Shown here: piece after piece, positions 1-5,913 of the stretch
Layout of the letters: the number at the start of each line of letters is the position of its first letter
Numbering within the stretch: position 1 is the stretch's first letter
Assembly (NCBI GenBank): GCA_011051425.1
Contig: DRLF01000236.1
Location: forward strand, 1-5,913
Length of the DNA stretch: 5,913 bases
Reading direction: 5' to 3'
Source of the DNA: Thiolapillus brandeum
Lineage (GTDB): Bacteria > Pseudomonadota > Gammaproteobacteria > Chromatiales > Chromatiaceae
Program-made: the position numbers and the translations under genes
The notes under the pieces: generated by a model
Seen by the model: the letters and a program-made list of their open reading frames with translations, nothing else
Databases searched by the model: none
What the model was told of the DNA's origin: nothing

Positions 1-378
1 GGTGCCGCCGGCCAGCACCAGGTCCGCTCTGCCGTTGGCGATGTCCGTAGCAGCGCAGTCCAGTGCCTGCATGCCCGACGCGCAGTTGCGCTGCACGCTG
101 AAGGCGGGTACTTTTTCACCGCAGCCCAGCCGCAGGGAAATGACCCGGGCGATGTTGGCTTCGTCCGGTCCCGAGGAAACACAGCCGAAGATGACCTCGT
201 CCAGGGCATCTGGCGCAAAAGGCATTTTCAGCAGGAGCTGCCGGGCGGCGAATACGGCCAGATCGCTGGCATGAAACGGCCCGGGTGGTCCGCCTGCCTT
301 GAGTTGTGGTGTGCGGCTGCCGTCCACCACGTAGACCGGGTTCTCCTGCAACAGCCTGGAATTTTCTGTCGGTTTCAT
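1..378 (-). CDS. Thiolase (acetyl-CoA C-acyltransferase, FadI-like), N-terminal part, cut by window edge
   Basis: Thiolases perform the last step of beta-oxidation, splitting 3-ketoacyl-CoA with CoA to give acetyl-CoA and a shortened acyl-CoA. The visible 126 residues match the N-terminal thiolase domain: the opening strand VYVVDGSRTP (15-24), the stretch EANIARVISLRLG (73-85), and the active-site block QRNCASGMQAL (96-106), in which Cys99 is the expected acyl-accepting nucleophile, followed by ADLVLAGGT at the edge. The NIAR element resembles the FadI/trifunctional-beta branch more than FadA, but the missing C-terminal half, with the second catalytic Cys and the His, is needed to decide. The ATG at 378 is the earliest possible start, because the fadE TGA lies in the same frame one codon upstream. 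No Shine-Dalgarno sequence is visible, so translation probably depends on coupling to fadE. It is the third gene of the leftward operon. Confidence 0.9.
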   Translation of the reverse strand, partial: MKPTENSRLLQENPVYVVDGSRTPQLKAGGPPGPFHASDLAVFAARQLLLKMPFAPDALDEVIFGCVSSGPDEANIARVISLRLGCGEKVPAFSVQRNCASGMQALDCAATDIANGRADLVLAGGT

Positions 379-381
379 GAT

Positions 382-2847
382 TCAGGCCACATGGTTGCTT
401 GTTATGGGTTCGGATTGCAGCAGGTGCTGCTTTCCATAGTCTTCGAAGCTGTCCACGGCGATTACCCGGCGGCGCAGCATACGCATGGTTTCCAGGGCCT
501 TGAGTTCTTCTTCCGTGATCAGGCCCTTTTCAAGGGCTTCACGTGCCTGGGCAAGCCGGTTCCGCGCAGAAATCACTCCGGACCTGCGGGCACTGCGCAG
601 GGTTTTCTCGACAGGTGCGACAATCGCCGCCTGTTCGAAAGCCTGTTCGACGATGCCCTGGCGATAACGTGCATCGTCCGTGATGAAAATGCCCTGGGTG
701 AGGCGGTCTCTGCTGGCCGAAGGTTTGAGCAGCATGCCTGCCGCCTTGTGACTCATGCGGTCATCAGGTTCGGTGTAGGGAAAGCCGCTGGGAAACAGCA
801 CTATCCTCAACAGCCAGGCCAGGGGACGGAAGGGCAGGTTGCGTATCAGCAGGCGCAGGCTTTCCTGCATGCGGTAGAAGGCATTCTCACAGGCCCAGTG
901 CAGCAGGGGCAGGTCTGCTTCCGGACTGCCGTCGTCTTCAAACTGCTTGAGTACGGCGGAAGTGAGATACATCTCGCTCAGCACATCACCCAGTCGGGCG
1001 GAAAGCCGCTCTTTGCGTTTCAGTGCACCGCCCAGGGTCATCATGGCGGTGTCTGCGGCCAGGGCAAAGGCGGCACTCATCCAGTTGAGTTGCTGGTAGT
1101 AGCGTCTGGCAGCCCCGCTTACAGGCGATCGGGAGAGCCGGCCGCGGGTCAGGCCGAGGAACAGGCTGCGGGCGATGTTGCCGAGGAGAAATCCCAGATG
1201 CCCGAACACGGCATGATCGAAGTCCGCCACGGCCTTGTTGCGGTCGGGGTTCTGGGCGGCGCTGAATTCCCTGATGATCCAGGGGTGGCAGCGCATGGCG
1301 CCCTGGCCGAAGATGATCATGCTGCGCGTGAGGATGTTGGCACCCTCCACGGTGACGGCGATGGGCAGTGCCTGATAGGCGCGGCCGACGAGGTTGGAGG
1401 GCCCCAGGCAGATACCGCTGCCGGCGTGGATGTCCATGGCGTCGTTGATCAGCTGGCGGTAGCGCTCTGTCAGGTGATATTTGATGATGGCGGAGATGAC
1501 CGAGGGCTTTTCCCCCACGTCCAGCGCACTGAGCGTGAGCTTGCGGGCCGCGTCCATCTGGTAGGTCAGTCCGGCAATGCGCGCCAGCGCTTCCTCGATG
1601 CCTTCGAAGCGGCCGATGGGCATGTTGAACTGTTGGCGTATGGCGGCGTAGGCGCCGGTGTAACGGCTGCTGACCTTGGCAGCGCCCACGGACAGTGCCG
1701 GCAGAGAGATGCCACGGCCTTCAGCCAGGGATTCCACCAGCATGCGCCAGCCCTTGCCGATGTACTGCTGTTCGCCAATGAGCTGGCTCATGGGAATGAA
1801 GACGTCCTTGCCCCAGTTCGGTCCGTTCTGGAAAGGAATGTCGATGGGAATATGGCGTGCGCCGATGGTCACGCCCGGTGTGTCCCGGGGAACCAGCGCC
1901 AGGGTGATGCCCAGGTCTTCTTCCGTGCCCAATAGATGATCGGGGTCGTGGAGGCGAAATGCCAGGCCGATGATGGTTGCCACCGGCCCCAGCGTGATAT
2001 ACCGCTTTTCCCAGTTGAGACGCACGCCAAGAACGGTTTTTCCCTGCCACTGTCCCTTTGTCACTATGCCGCTGTCCGGCAGGGCGCCGGCATCGCTGCC
2101 GGCATCAGGGCCGGTGAGGGCGAAACAGGGAATTTCCTCGCCACGGGCCAGGCGGGGCAGGTAGTAGTCCCGCTGTGCCGGTGTGCCGTAGTGCAGGAGC
2201 AGTTTTCCAGGTCCCAGGGAATTGGGCACCATCACCGTTACTGCCGCCACGATGCTGCGGCTGGAGAGCTTCATCACCACTTCCGAATGCGCCAGCGCGG
2301 AAAAGCCCAGCCCGCCGTATTCCTCCGGGATGATGAGACCGAAAAATCCTTCCCGCTTGATGAAGTCCCATACATCCGGGGGCAGATCCCGGTCCTCGTG
2401 GGTGATCTTCCAGTCATCCAGCATCTTACACAGGGTTTCCACCGGGCCGTCAAGAAAGGCCTGTTCGCGCTCTGACAGATGGGGGCGGGGCGTATTGAGC
2501 AGTTTTTCCCAGTTGGGCCTGCCGCTGAACAGCTCGGCATCCCACCAGATGCTGCCCGCTTCCAGGGCTTCCCGTTCCGTCCGGGACATGGCGGGCATGA
2601 CTTTACGGAACTGCTTCAGCAGTCTCGTCGTGATGATTTTCTGGCGCATGGCAGGTACGCCCAGAACCAGTATCAGGGTGGCTGCGATCAGCCACAGGGG
2701 CGTAGAAACATACCACTGGATGTCTGTCGCCAGGGTGACTGCCACCAATGAGCTGATGAGAACAGCAATCCAAAGGCTGGCGCCTGCGCCCTGATAGGCC
2801 AGATACCAGACGATGGCCAGTGTGCTTACGAAGCCAAGAAACCACAT
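382..2847 (-). CDS. fadE: Acyl-CoA dehydrogenase FadE
   Basis: A flavoprotein that oxidises acyl-CoA to trans-2-enoyl-CoA, the first step of fatty acid beta-oxidation. From the ATG at 2847 it has 821 residues, close to the roughly 814 of E. coli FadE and far longer than ordinary acyl-CoA dehydrogenases. Residues 1-18, about 25-41 and about 50-67 are hydrophobic and should anchor it to the inner membrane. The dehydrogenase core follows, with LIIPEEYGGLGFSALAHSE (171-189), the flavin/substrate loop CFALTGPDAGSDAG (241-254) and VEGANILTR (500-508). Glu501 aligns with the catalytic base of the family's YEGT-type motif. The C-terminal 290 residues or so fit the FadE-specific DUF1974 extension. A GTG two codons upstream (2853) could also start it, but AAGGAG (2856-2861) lies 8 nt from the ATG and only 2 nt from the GTG, so the ATG is preferred. 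It sits 2 nt after the hydrolase stop and ends just before the thiolase. Confidence 0.96.
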   Translation of the reverse strand: MWFLGFVSTLAIVWYLAYQGAGASLWIAVLISSLVAVTLATDIQWYVSTPLWLIAATLILVLGVPAMRQKIITTRLLKQFRKVMPAMSRTEREALEAGSIWWDAELFSGRPNWEKLLNTPRPHLSEREQAFLDGPVETLCKMLDDWKITHEDRDLPPDVWDFIKREGFFGLIIPEEYGGLGFSALAHSEVVMKLSSRSIVAAVTVMVPNSLGPGKLLLHYGTPAQRDYYLPRLARGEEIPCFALTGPDAGSDAGALPDSGIVTKGQWQGKTVLGVRLNWEKRYITLGPVATIIGLAFRLHDPDHLLGTEEDLGITLALVPRDTPGVTIGARHIPIDIPFQNGPNWGKDVFIPMSQLIGEQQYIGKGWRMLVESLAEGRGISLPALSVGAAKVSSRYTGAYAAIRQQFNMPIGRFEGIEEALARIAGLTYQMDAARKLTLSALDVGEKPSVISAIIKYHLTERYRQLINDAMDIHAGSGICLGPSNLVGRAYQALPIAVTVEGANILTRSMIIFGQGAMRCHPWIIREFSAAQNPDRNKAVADFDHAVFGHLGFLLGNIARSLFLGLTRGRLSRSPVSGAARRYYQQLNWMSAAFALAADTAMMTLGGALKRKERLSARLGDVLSEMYLTSAVLKQFEDDGSPEADLPLLHWACENAFYRMQESLRLLIRNLPFRPLAWLLRIVLFPSGFPYTEPDDRMSHKAAGMLLKPSASRDRLTQGIFITDDARYRQGIVEQAFEQAAIVAPVEKTLRSARRSGVISARNRLAQAREALEKGLITEEELKALETMRMLRRRVIAVDSFEDYGKQHLLQSEPITSNHVA

Positions 2848-2849
2848 GA

Positions 2850-3767
2850 TCACAACTCCTTCCGGCCCAGGCCGGCAAAATGGATGGCGCGGTGGATATA
2901 GTTTTCCCGGGCATGATTCTCATCTTCCTGCAGGGCTGGAACAGGAGAGGGTTGTGTGCGGGGCGGAGGCTGCTCGTCCAGAAAATCGTTCTCCTTGTCC
3001 CAGGGCAGGCGCCGGTACAGTCCCACATCGTTCATGCCCAGGAAGGGATATTTGATGATGCTGAAATAAGGTGAATAGTCGAAATCCCGGGGGGCAAACA
3101 GTTTGGGATTGCGTTTGAACAGCCGCAAACTGCCATCCTCACCGCGGTCGATGAAAGGCAGAATGGGGAAATCCACCTGGGTGAACGCCTCTGCCAGCAG
3201 CGTCGAGCAGACGGTGCGCGTGGCATCACCGGCGTTGTGCTGGAAAAGACTGGAGCGCCAGCGCCGTGGCAGTATTGCCCAGGGAAAGAAAAACCGCGCC
3301 AGGTCCAGTACCTGCCGCAGGTCATAATCGTTGCCCAGTTTGCGTATGGCATATCCCAGAACCTTCTGGGCATCATCTGCCGACAGGCCTTCCGGGCGGC
3401 AGATGCGCAGGTGTTCGTTCTTGTAGACAGAGAGGGGGGTTACGACGGTGCCCTTGCCCAGTTCGGCTTCGAGCAACAGTTGTTCTTCCGGATCGCCTTC
3501 GAAATTGGCTTCGATGCAGACGCGCAGACGGGGATCGCGGATATCGAACAGCCGTCCCAGATACAGGGCCGAGTGGCTCCAGGGACTCTGGGTGATCAGT
3601 TGGATGACGCTGGAAAGGTGGCTGCGCCCTTCCACCAACAGCACATCGCAGGGGCGTAATTCAAACCGCAGGCGGTTGAAATCGCACAAAGGTGTTTGGG
3701 GAAGGGGACCGTCCCGCGTAAGCCAGTTCATCACCCACTGACTGATTTTTTGTTTGAATATGTTCAT
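2850..3767 (-). CDS. YiiX/YebB-like permuted NlpC/P60 cysteine hydrolase
   Basis: A 305-residue protein of the circularly permuted papain-like (NlpC/P60) group that includes YiiX, YaeF, poxvirus G6R and, more distantly, LRAT. In this fold the His precedes the Cys, as seen here. RPCDVLLVEG (38-47) and the Ser/Gln-rich helix lead to QSPWSHSALYLG (60-71) with His65. VCIEANFEG (84-92) supplies the usual acidic Glu86, LGNDYDL (144-150) follows, and RTVCSTLLAEAF (184-195) carries the putative nucleophile Cys187. The family motifs are recognisable; the substrate is not known. Members are proposed to act on amide or thioester/ester bonds of lipids or peptides. No signal peptide is visible, only an amphipathic N-terminus, so it may act in the cytoplasm or at the membrane. 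The C-terminus has a Pro-rich patch (267-279). The start is uncertain: ATG at 3767, or an in-frame TTG at 3776 with AAGAG 8 nt upstream (308 residues). First gene of the fadE operon. Confidence 0.82.
   Translation of the reverse strand: MNIFKQKISQWVMNWLTRDGPLPQTPLCDFNRLRFELRPCDVLLVEGRSHLSSVIQLITQSPWSHSALYLGRLFDIRDPRLRVCIEANFEGDPEEQLLLEAELGKGTVVTPLSVYKNEHLRICRPEGLSADDAQKVLGYAIRKLGNDYDLRQVLDLARFFFPWAILPRRWRSSLFQHNAGDATRTVCSTLLAEAFTQVDFPILPFIDRGEDGSLRLFKRNPKLFAPRDFDYSPYFSIIKYPFLGMNDVGLYRRLPWDKENDFLDEQPPPRTQPSPVPALQEDENHARENYIHRAIHFAGLGRKEL
2856..2861 (-). promoter_or_regulatory. Shine-Dalgarno sequence of fadE
   Basis: On the minus strand this reads AAGGAG, a strong ribosome binding site, inside the last codons of the hydrolase gene. 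It is 8 nt from the ATG at 2847 and only 2 nt from the GTG at 2853, which decides the fadE start in favour of the ATG. Its position suggests ribosomes re-initiate on fadE after finishing the hydrolase. Confidence 0.75.
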
Positions 3768-3791
3768 ATCGGTCAATCCGGTTTCTCTTCA

Positions 3792-3797
3792 AGTATA
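3792..3797 (-). promoter_or_regulatory. Possible -10 box of the hydrolase-fadE-thiolase operon
   Basis: The minus strand reads TATACT, five of six matches to the sigma-70 -10 consensus, placed about 25 nt before the ATG at 3767. Transcription would begin near 3785 and give a very short leader. No good -35 hexamer is seen at 16-18 nt spacing, where the sequence is just AT-rich, so the promoter may be weak, activator-dependent or elsewhere. Confidence 0.35.
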
Positions 3798-4022
3798 GAC
3801 CGCTAAAATGAAATATTTATTTTTGGATGATAGGATTATTTTTTCATTAAGTATTTTGTTGGTAGAAAAATTTTTAACTGTCCGAAAAATAAAGAGAAAG
3901 TATTGAATAGGAAGTAATAGTACAGTTGTCTTAATTGAGTAATATCCGGGGGTCTGATACAGTTGCGCTCGGATGTTATTTGAGACATTTATGGGCACCA
4001 GGCTGACGCGCATTGTCAACGC

Positions 4023-4038
4023 TGTGATGGTTCTCACA
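4023..4038. promoter_or_regulatory. CRP/Vfr-type binding site (TGTGA-N6-TCACA)
   Basis: The sequence is a perfect match to the CRP core consensus: TGTGA, six bases, TCACA, with both half sites intact. Its centre (between 4030 and 4031) lies 41.5 bp before position 4072, so a start at 4072 would make this a class II CRP site with the -10 hexamer falling at 4060-4065. CRP-family regulators with this recognition sequence (CRP, Vfr) respond to cAMP. That a CRP homologue exists in this organism, and which gene it controls, is inference. It is about 245 bp from the putative start of the leftward operon, so direct control there is less likely. Confidence 0.65.
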
Positions 4039-4059
4039 ATTGTTTCCACAAATGTACCC

Positions 4060-4065
4060 TAATAT
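4060..4065 (+). promoter_or_regulatory. Possible -10 box of the DUF1631 gene promoter
   Basis: TAATAT matches the sigma-70 -10 consensus at four of six positions. It is supported mainly by position: it occupies -12 to -7 for a start at 4072, exactly where a class II CRP promoter using the site at 4023-4038 would need it. The leader would be about 47 nt. An alternative is TTGTCA (4013-4018) with CACAAT (4035-4040) at 16 bp spacing, which would overlap the CRP site. Confidence 0.4.
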
Positions 4066-4095
4066 GTATATGCACTATCAAAGGTAATTTTGTTC

Positions 4096-4108
4096 AAACC
4101 ACTGGTTT
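4096..4108. repeat. Perfect 13-bp inverted repeat, possible operator
   Basis: AAACCA and TGGTTT flank a single central C. The repeat lies 10 nt upstream of the DUF1631 start codon and immediately before its Shine-Dalgarno sequence, downstream of the proposed transcription start. With one more base on each side it reads CAAAC-N5-GTTTC, close to the half sites described for PsrA, a TetR-family regulator of fatty acid degradation in Pseudomonas, though the spacer is one base longer than the usual range. It could be a repressor operator or chance; as an RNA hairpin its one-base loop would be strained. Confidence 0.4.
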
Positions 4109-4109
4109 C

Positions 4110-4113
4110 GGAG
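4110..4113 (+). promoter_or_regulatory. Shine-Dalgarno sequence of the DUF1631 gene
   Basis: GGAG sits 5 nt before the ATG at 4119 and supports that start. It abuts the inverted repeat at 4096-4108, so a protein or RNA structure there could affect ribosome access. Confidence 0.6.
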
Positions 4114-4118
4114 TTCAC

Positions 4119-5913
4119 ATGGCCAATGCCGATAAGATCGTTTATCTGGAAAAATCCCTGGGGGGGCTAGCGCCAAAAGCGACGATGGGAAAATACAGCG
4201 TTCAGGCAGATGCATGCCGCACGATGATGCTGCAGGCGGTTGAACCCCTGGTTCACAACCTGTTTGCCCAGGCGGATGATGATCTGTACAGGCTGGCGGA
4301 AAATTCCACCAGCAATGCCCGTCAGACCCTGTTCTTCGATGCCATGCGCGGACTCCGTCTCTTTCAGGAGAAGGCGGAAAAATCCTACCTGAGATTGCTG
4401 GAAAACACCTTTACCTCTTTCTGGGCAGGGCGTTCTTCTGTTTCCTTTTATGCAGACAGGTCGTCCATGGATGACGAGGAATTCTCCCTGGTGGAAAAGG
4501 AGGAACTCGAGGAGGAACTCGCCGTTACCTCCATGGCCTCCAAGGCGGTTTCAAACTACCATCGTGAACTGCATACGCTGAACAGGCGTTTCGCCCATAT
4601 GCTGGGTCTCGAATCCATCGATGGTGAAGAGAACCCCGCCGGGCCTACAGCGCTTTCACAGATTTTCCGTGTCGTGCTGGATGAATGGGATACAGAAGAG
4701 GTGCTGGCCCGCATCGTTGTGTACAAGTGTTTTGAAAAATCAGTGCTCTCCAATCTGGGAGATGTCTACGAGGCCATGAATCTCTATCTGGCTGAAAAAG
4801 ACGTATTGCCGGAATTGAGTCAGCAGCGTTCCCGGGGCTGGGCAAGAAACCGCCAGCAGGCGCATTCACCTGCCGGCCGCTCCAGTGATGCTGATTCCAG
4901 TAGGGTAGAAGATTCTGCCGTTGCAGACACAGGTGCCGGAGCCGAAGAAGAGCCGATACCGACGCTCCAGGAAATTTGGCAATATGTCCGCCAGCTGGCT
5001 TCCCAGGGCGTACCGGGTGCGGCTGGAACCGGGGCTGCGAGCAACCAGCATCTTCCTGTGCTGCCCAGAAACAATGTCATGGATGCACTGAGCAATATGC
5101 AGAGTGCCGCACTTTCGGATCTTGATCTGGAAAATGTGGAATGGAATGCCGTTCAGGATCGTATTCGCCAACAGCTCAGTCAGACACTGTGTCTGGATGA
5201 AGAAGGAAACGCCACCCACCGTTTTGGTGAGCAGGATCAGCAGACCATCGACCTGATCATGATGCTTTTCGATCAGGTGCTGGACGATGCCAACCTGCCG
5301 GATGCCATGCGCGCCCTGATAGCCCGGCTCCAGATTCCCGTGCTCAAGGCCGCCATCGCCGACGATACCTTTGTCGATGATCAGCAGCATCCTGCCCGCC
5401 GCTTGCTGAACGACCTCGCTGCAGCATCCGTTGGCTGGCGTGATGATGGTGATCGTAGCGAGAAGAGTCTTTACTTCCATGTCAAGCAAACTGTTGATCG
5501 CATCGTTCACGAATACACAGAGGACATCGCGCTGTTCGATGAGGTGCGTGAAGATTTTGCACGTTTCATGGAGAAGCGCGCCAGACTCAAGAAAATGCTG
5601 GAAGACCGGCTGACACAGGCTGTCTCCGGCGAAGAAAAACTGGAAGTGGCGCAGCAGCGCGTCGAGGAAGTGTTACATGAGCTGGGTGTGGCCTATCTGC
5701 CCGCCGCCGCCCGGGAGATTCTGGAGAAGCCCTGGAAGAAACTCATGACCATCCTCTTGCTCAGGGAAGGGGAAGAAGGTGCCAACTGGCAGAAAGCCGT
5801 CAATCTTGCCAAGCTGTTGACGCAGTATCTCGGGCGGGATGCGGGTTCGGTGGACCGGCAGAAACTGTTGTCCAGCATACCGGACATCATCAGTGGTCTG
5901 AAAAAAGGATTCA
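4119..5913 (+). CDS. DUF1631 family protein, N-terminal 598 codons, cut by window edge
   Basis: The open frame runs from an ATG with a GGAG site through the window end with no stop. The family call rests on the block DLIMMLFDQVLDDANLPDAM through RLQIPVLKAAIADD to HPARRLLNDLA (about 378-434) and on PWKKLMTILLLREGEEGANW near 538-556, both characteristic of DUF1631 proteins, which are sometimes mislabelled thymidine phosphorylase. The function is unknown. The protein is predicted mostly helical and acidic, with no signal peptide or membrane segment in the visible part. The N-terminal domain (1-234) contains a Glu-rich stretch near 125-134. Polar low-complexity linkers at about 238-282 and 294-312 divide it from the conserved core. 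A charged helical, possibly coiled-coil region spans about 460-530. Some family members end in a further domain, which cannot be judged here. A run of seven Gs at codons 14-16 is noteworthy. It is transcribed divergently from the fadE operon. Confidence 0.85.
   Translation, partial: MANADKIVYLEKSLGGLAPKATMGKYSVQADACRTMMLQAVEPLVHNLFAQADDDLYRLAENSTSNARQTLFFDAMRGLRLFQEKAEKSYLRLLENTFTSFWAGRSSVSFYADRSSMDDEEFSLVEKEELEEELAVTSMASKAVSNYHRELHTLNRRFAHMLGLESIDGEENPAGPTALSQIFRVVLDEWDTEEVLARIVVYKCFEKSVLSNLGDVYEAMNLYLAEKDVLPELSQQRSRGWARNRQQAHSPAGRSSDADSSRVEDSAVADTGAGAEEEPIPTLQEIWQYVRQLASQGVPGAAGTGAASNQHLPVLPRNNVMDALSNMQSAALSDLDLENVEWNAVQDRIRQQLSQTLCLDEEGNATHRFGEQDQQTIDLIMMLFDQVLDDANLPDAMRALIARLQIPVLKAAIADDTFVDDQQHPARRLLNDLAAASVGWRDDGDRSEKSLYFHVKQTVDRIVHEYTEDIALFDEVREDFARFMEKRARLKKMLEDRLTQAVSGEEKLEVAQQRVEEVLHELGVAYLPAAAREILEKPWKKLMTILLLREGEEGANWQKAVNLAKLLTQYLGRDAGSVDRQKLLSSIPDIISGLKKGF
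4500..4523 (+). repeat. Short in-frame tandem duplication in the DUF1631 gene
   Basis: Two adjacent 12-nt units, 4500-4511 and 4512-4523, share GAGGAACTCG and differ only in the last two bases. They encode EELE followed by EELA (residues 128-135), part of an acidic helix. This looks like a small slippage duplication within coding sequence and keeps the frame; a functional role is not evident. Confidence 0.45.

Larger units (their letters stand above)
3777..4118. other. AT-rich divergent intergenic/promoter region
   Basis: About 340 bp separate the leftward beta-oxidation operon from the rightward DUF1631 gene. The part from roughly 3790 to 3945 is strikingly AT-rich compared with both flanks and includes the self-complementary A-tract AAAAATTTTT (3866-3875), which would bend DNA. 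The right half holds a CRP-type site, a possible -10 box and a 13-bp inverted repeat, listed separately. A minus-strand reading frame (3789-4049, GTG start) crosses the region, but its composition is what AT-rich non-coding DNA gives by chance, and it runs through the regulatory sites. No terminator hairpin, tRNA or other RNA gene was recognised. The region most likely carries both divergent promoters. Confidence 0.8.

Noticed and set aside
271..1935. Long plus-strand open frame of 554 codons opposite fadE and the thiolase start
   Set aside because: It is antisense to a clear fadE gene over nearly all its length. The translation shows no recognisable domain and is rich in His, Gln, Gly and Ala, as expected for the mirror of GC-rich coding DNA.
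3943..3974. Possible hairpin from ATCCG and CGGAT
   Set aside because: The stem is only five base pairs with a loop over 20 nt and no T-run, so it is neither a convincing terminator nor a riboswitch.
3789..4049. Minus-strand open frame of 86 codons in the intergenic region
   Set aside because: It starts with GTG and has only a weak upstream AGGG. Its composition is what random AT-rich DNA would give, and it runs through the CRP site and into the probable operon promoter. No family resemblance.
3777..4118. FadR-type operator for fadE
   Set aside because: No sequence close to the FadR consensus (TGGTC-N-GACCA core) was found. The only fatty-acid-regulator-like element is the CAAAC-N5-GTTTC repeat, which has the opposite half-site order.
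4866..5510. Minus-strand open frame of 214 codons inside the DUF1631 gene
   Set aside because: It lies opposite the conserved DUF1631 core, which explains the coding signal. No domain or ribosome binding site supports it.

Overview
The window looks like a piece of a proteobacterial chromosome, most likely gammaproteobacterial. The basis is a long, membrane-anchored acyl-CoA dehydrogenase of the FadE type, a DUF1631 gene, and a textbook CRP/Vfr-type palindrome. Coding DNA is GC-rich; the single intergenic region is clearly AT-rich. No mobile element, CRISPR array, tRNA or rRNA was seen.

Minus strand, right to left (3776 to 1): a compact three-gene operon. First is a circularly permuted NlpC/P60-type cysteine hydrolase of the YiiX/YebB-like family (about 2850-3767). 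Next is fadE, acyl-CoA dehydrogenase (382-2847). Last is a FadI-like thiolase (378 to the window edge), of which only the first 126 residues are present, including the nucleophilic cysteine. The genes are 2-3 nt apart, so they are probably co-transcribed and translationally coupled. FadE catalyses the first step of fatty acid beta-oxidation and thiolase the last. The hydrolase is the odd member: a thiol enzyme related to the LRAT/G6R/YaeF group, placed at the head of a beta-oxidation operon.

Positions 3777-4118 form an AT-rich divergent promoter region. It contains a perfect TGTGA-N6-TCACA site (4023-4038) spaced exactly as in a class II CRP-activated promoter relative to a possible -10 box at 4060-4065, reading toward the rightward gene. 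A perfect 13-bp inverted repeat (4096-4108) lies just before that gene's ribosome binding site. A TATACT -10-like box (3792-3797) may serve the leftward operon.

Plus strand (4119 to the right edge): the first 598 codons of a DUF1631-family protein of unknown function, acidic and mostly helical, cut by the window end.

The reading is a lipid-degradation operon divergently paired with a gene of unknown function, with regulatory sequences suggesting control by cAMP-CRP/Vfr-type carbon sensing on the DUF1631 side.
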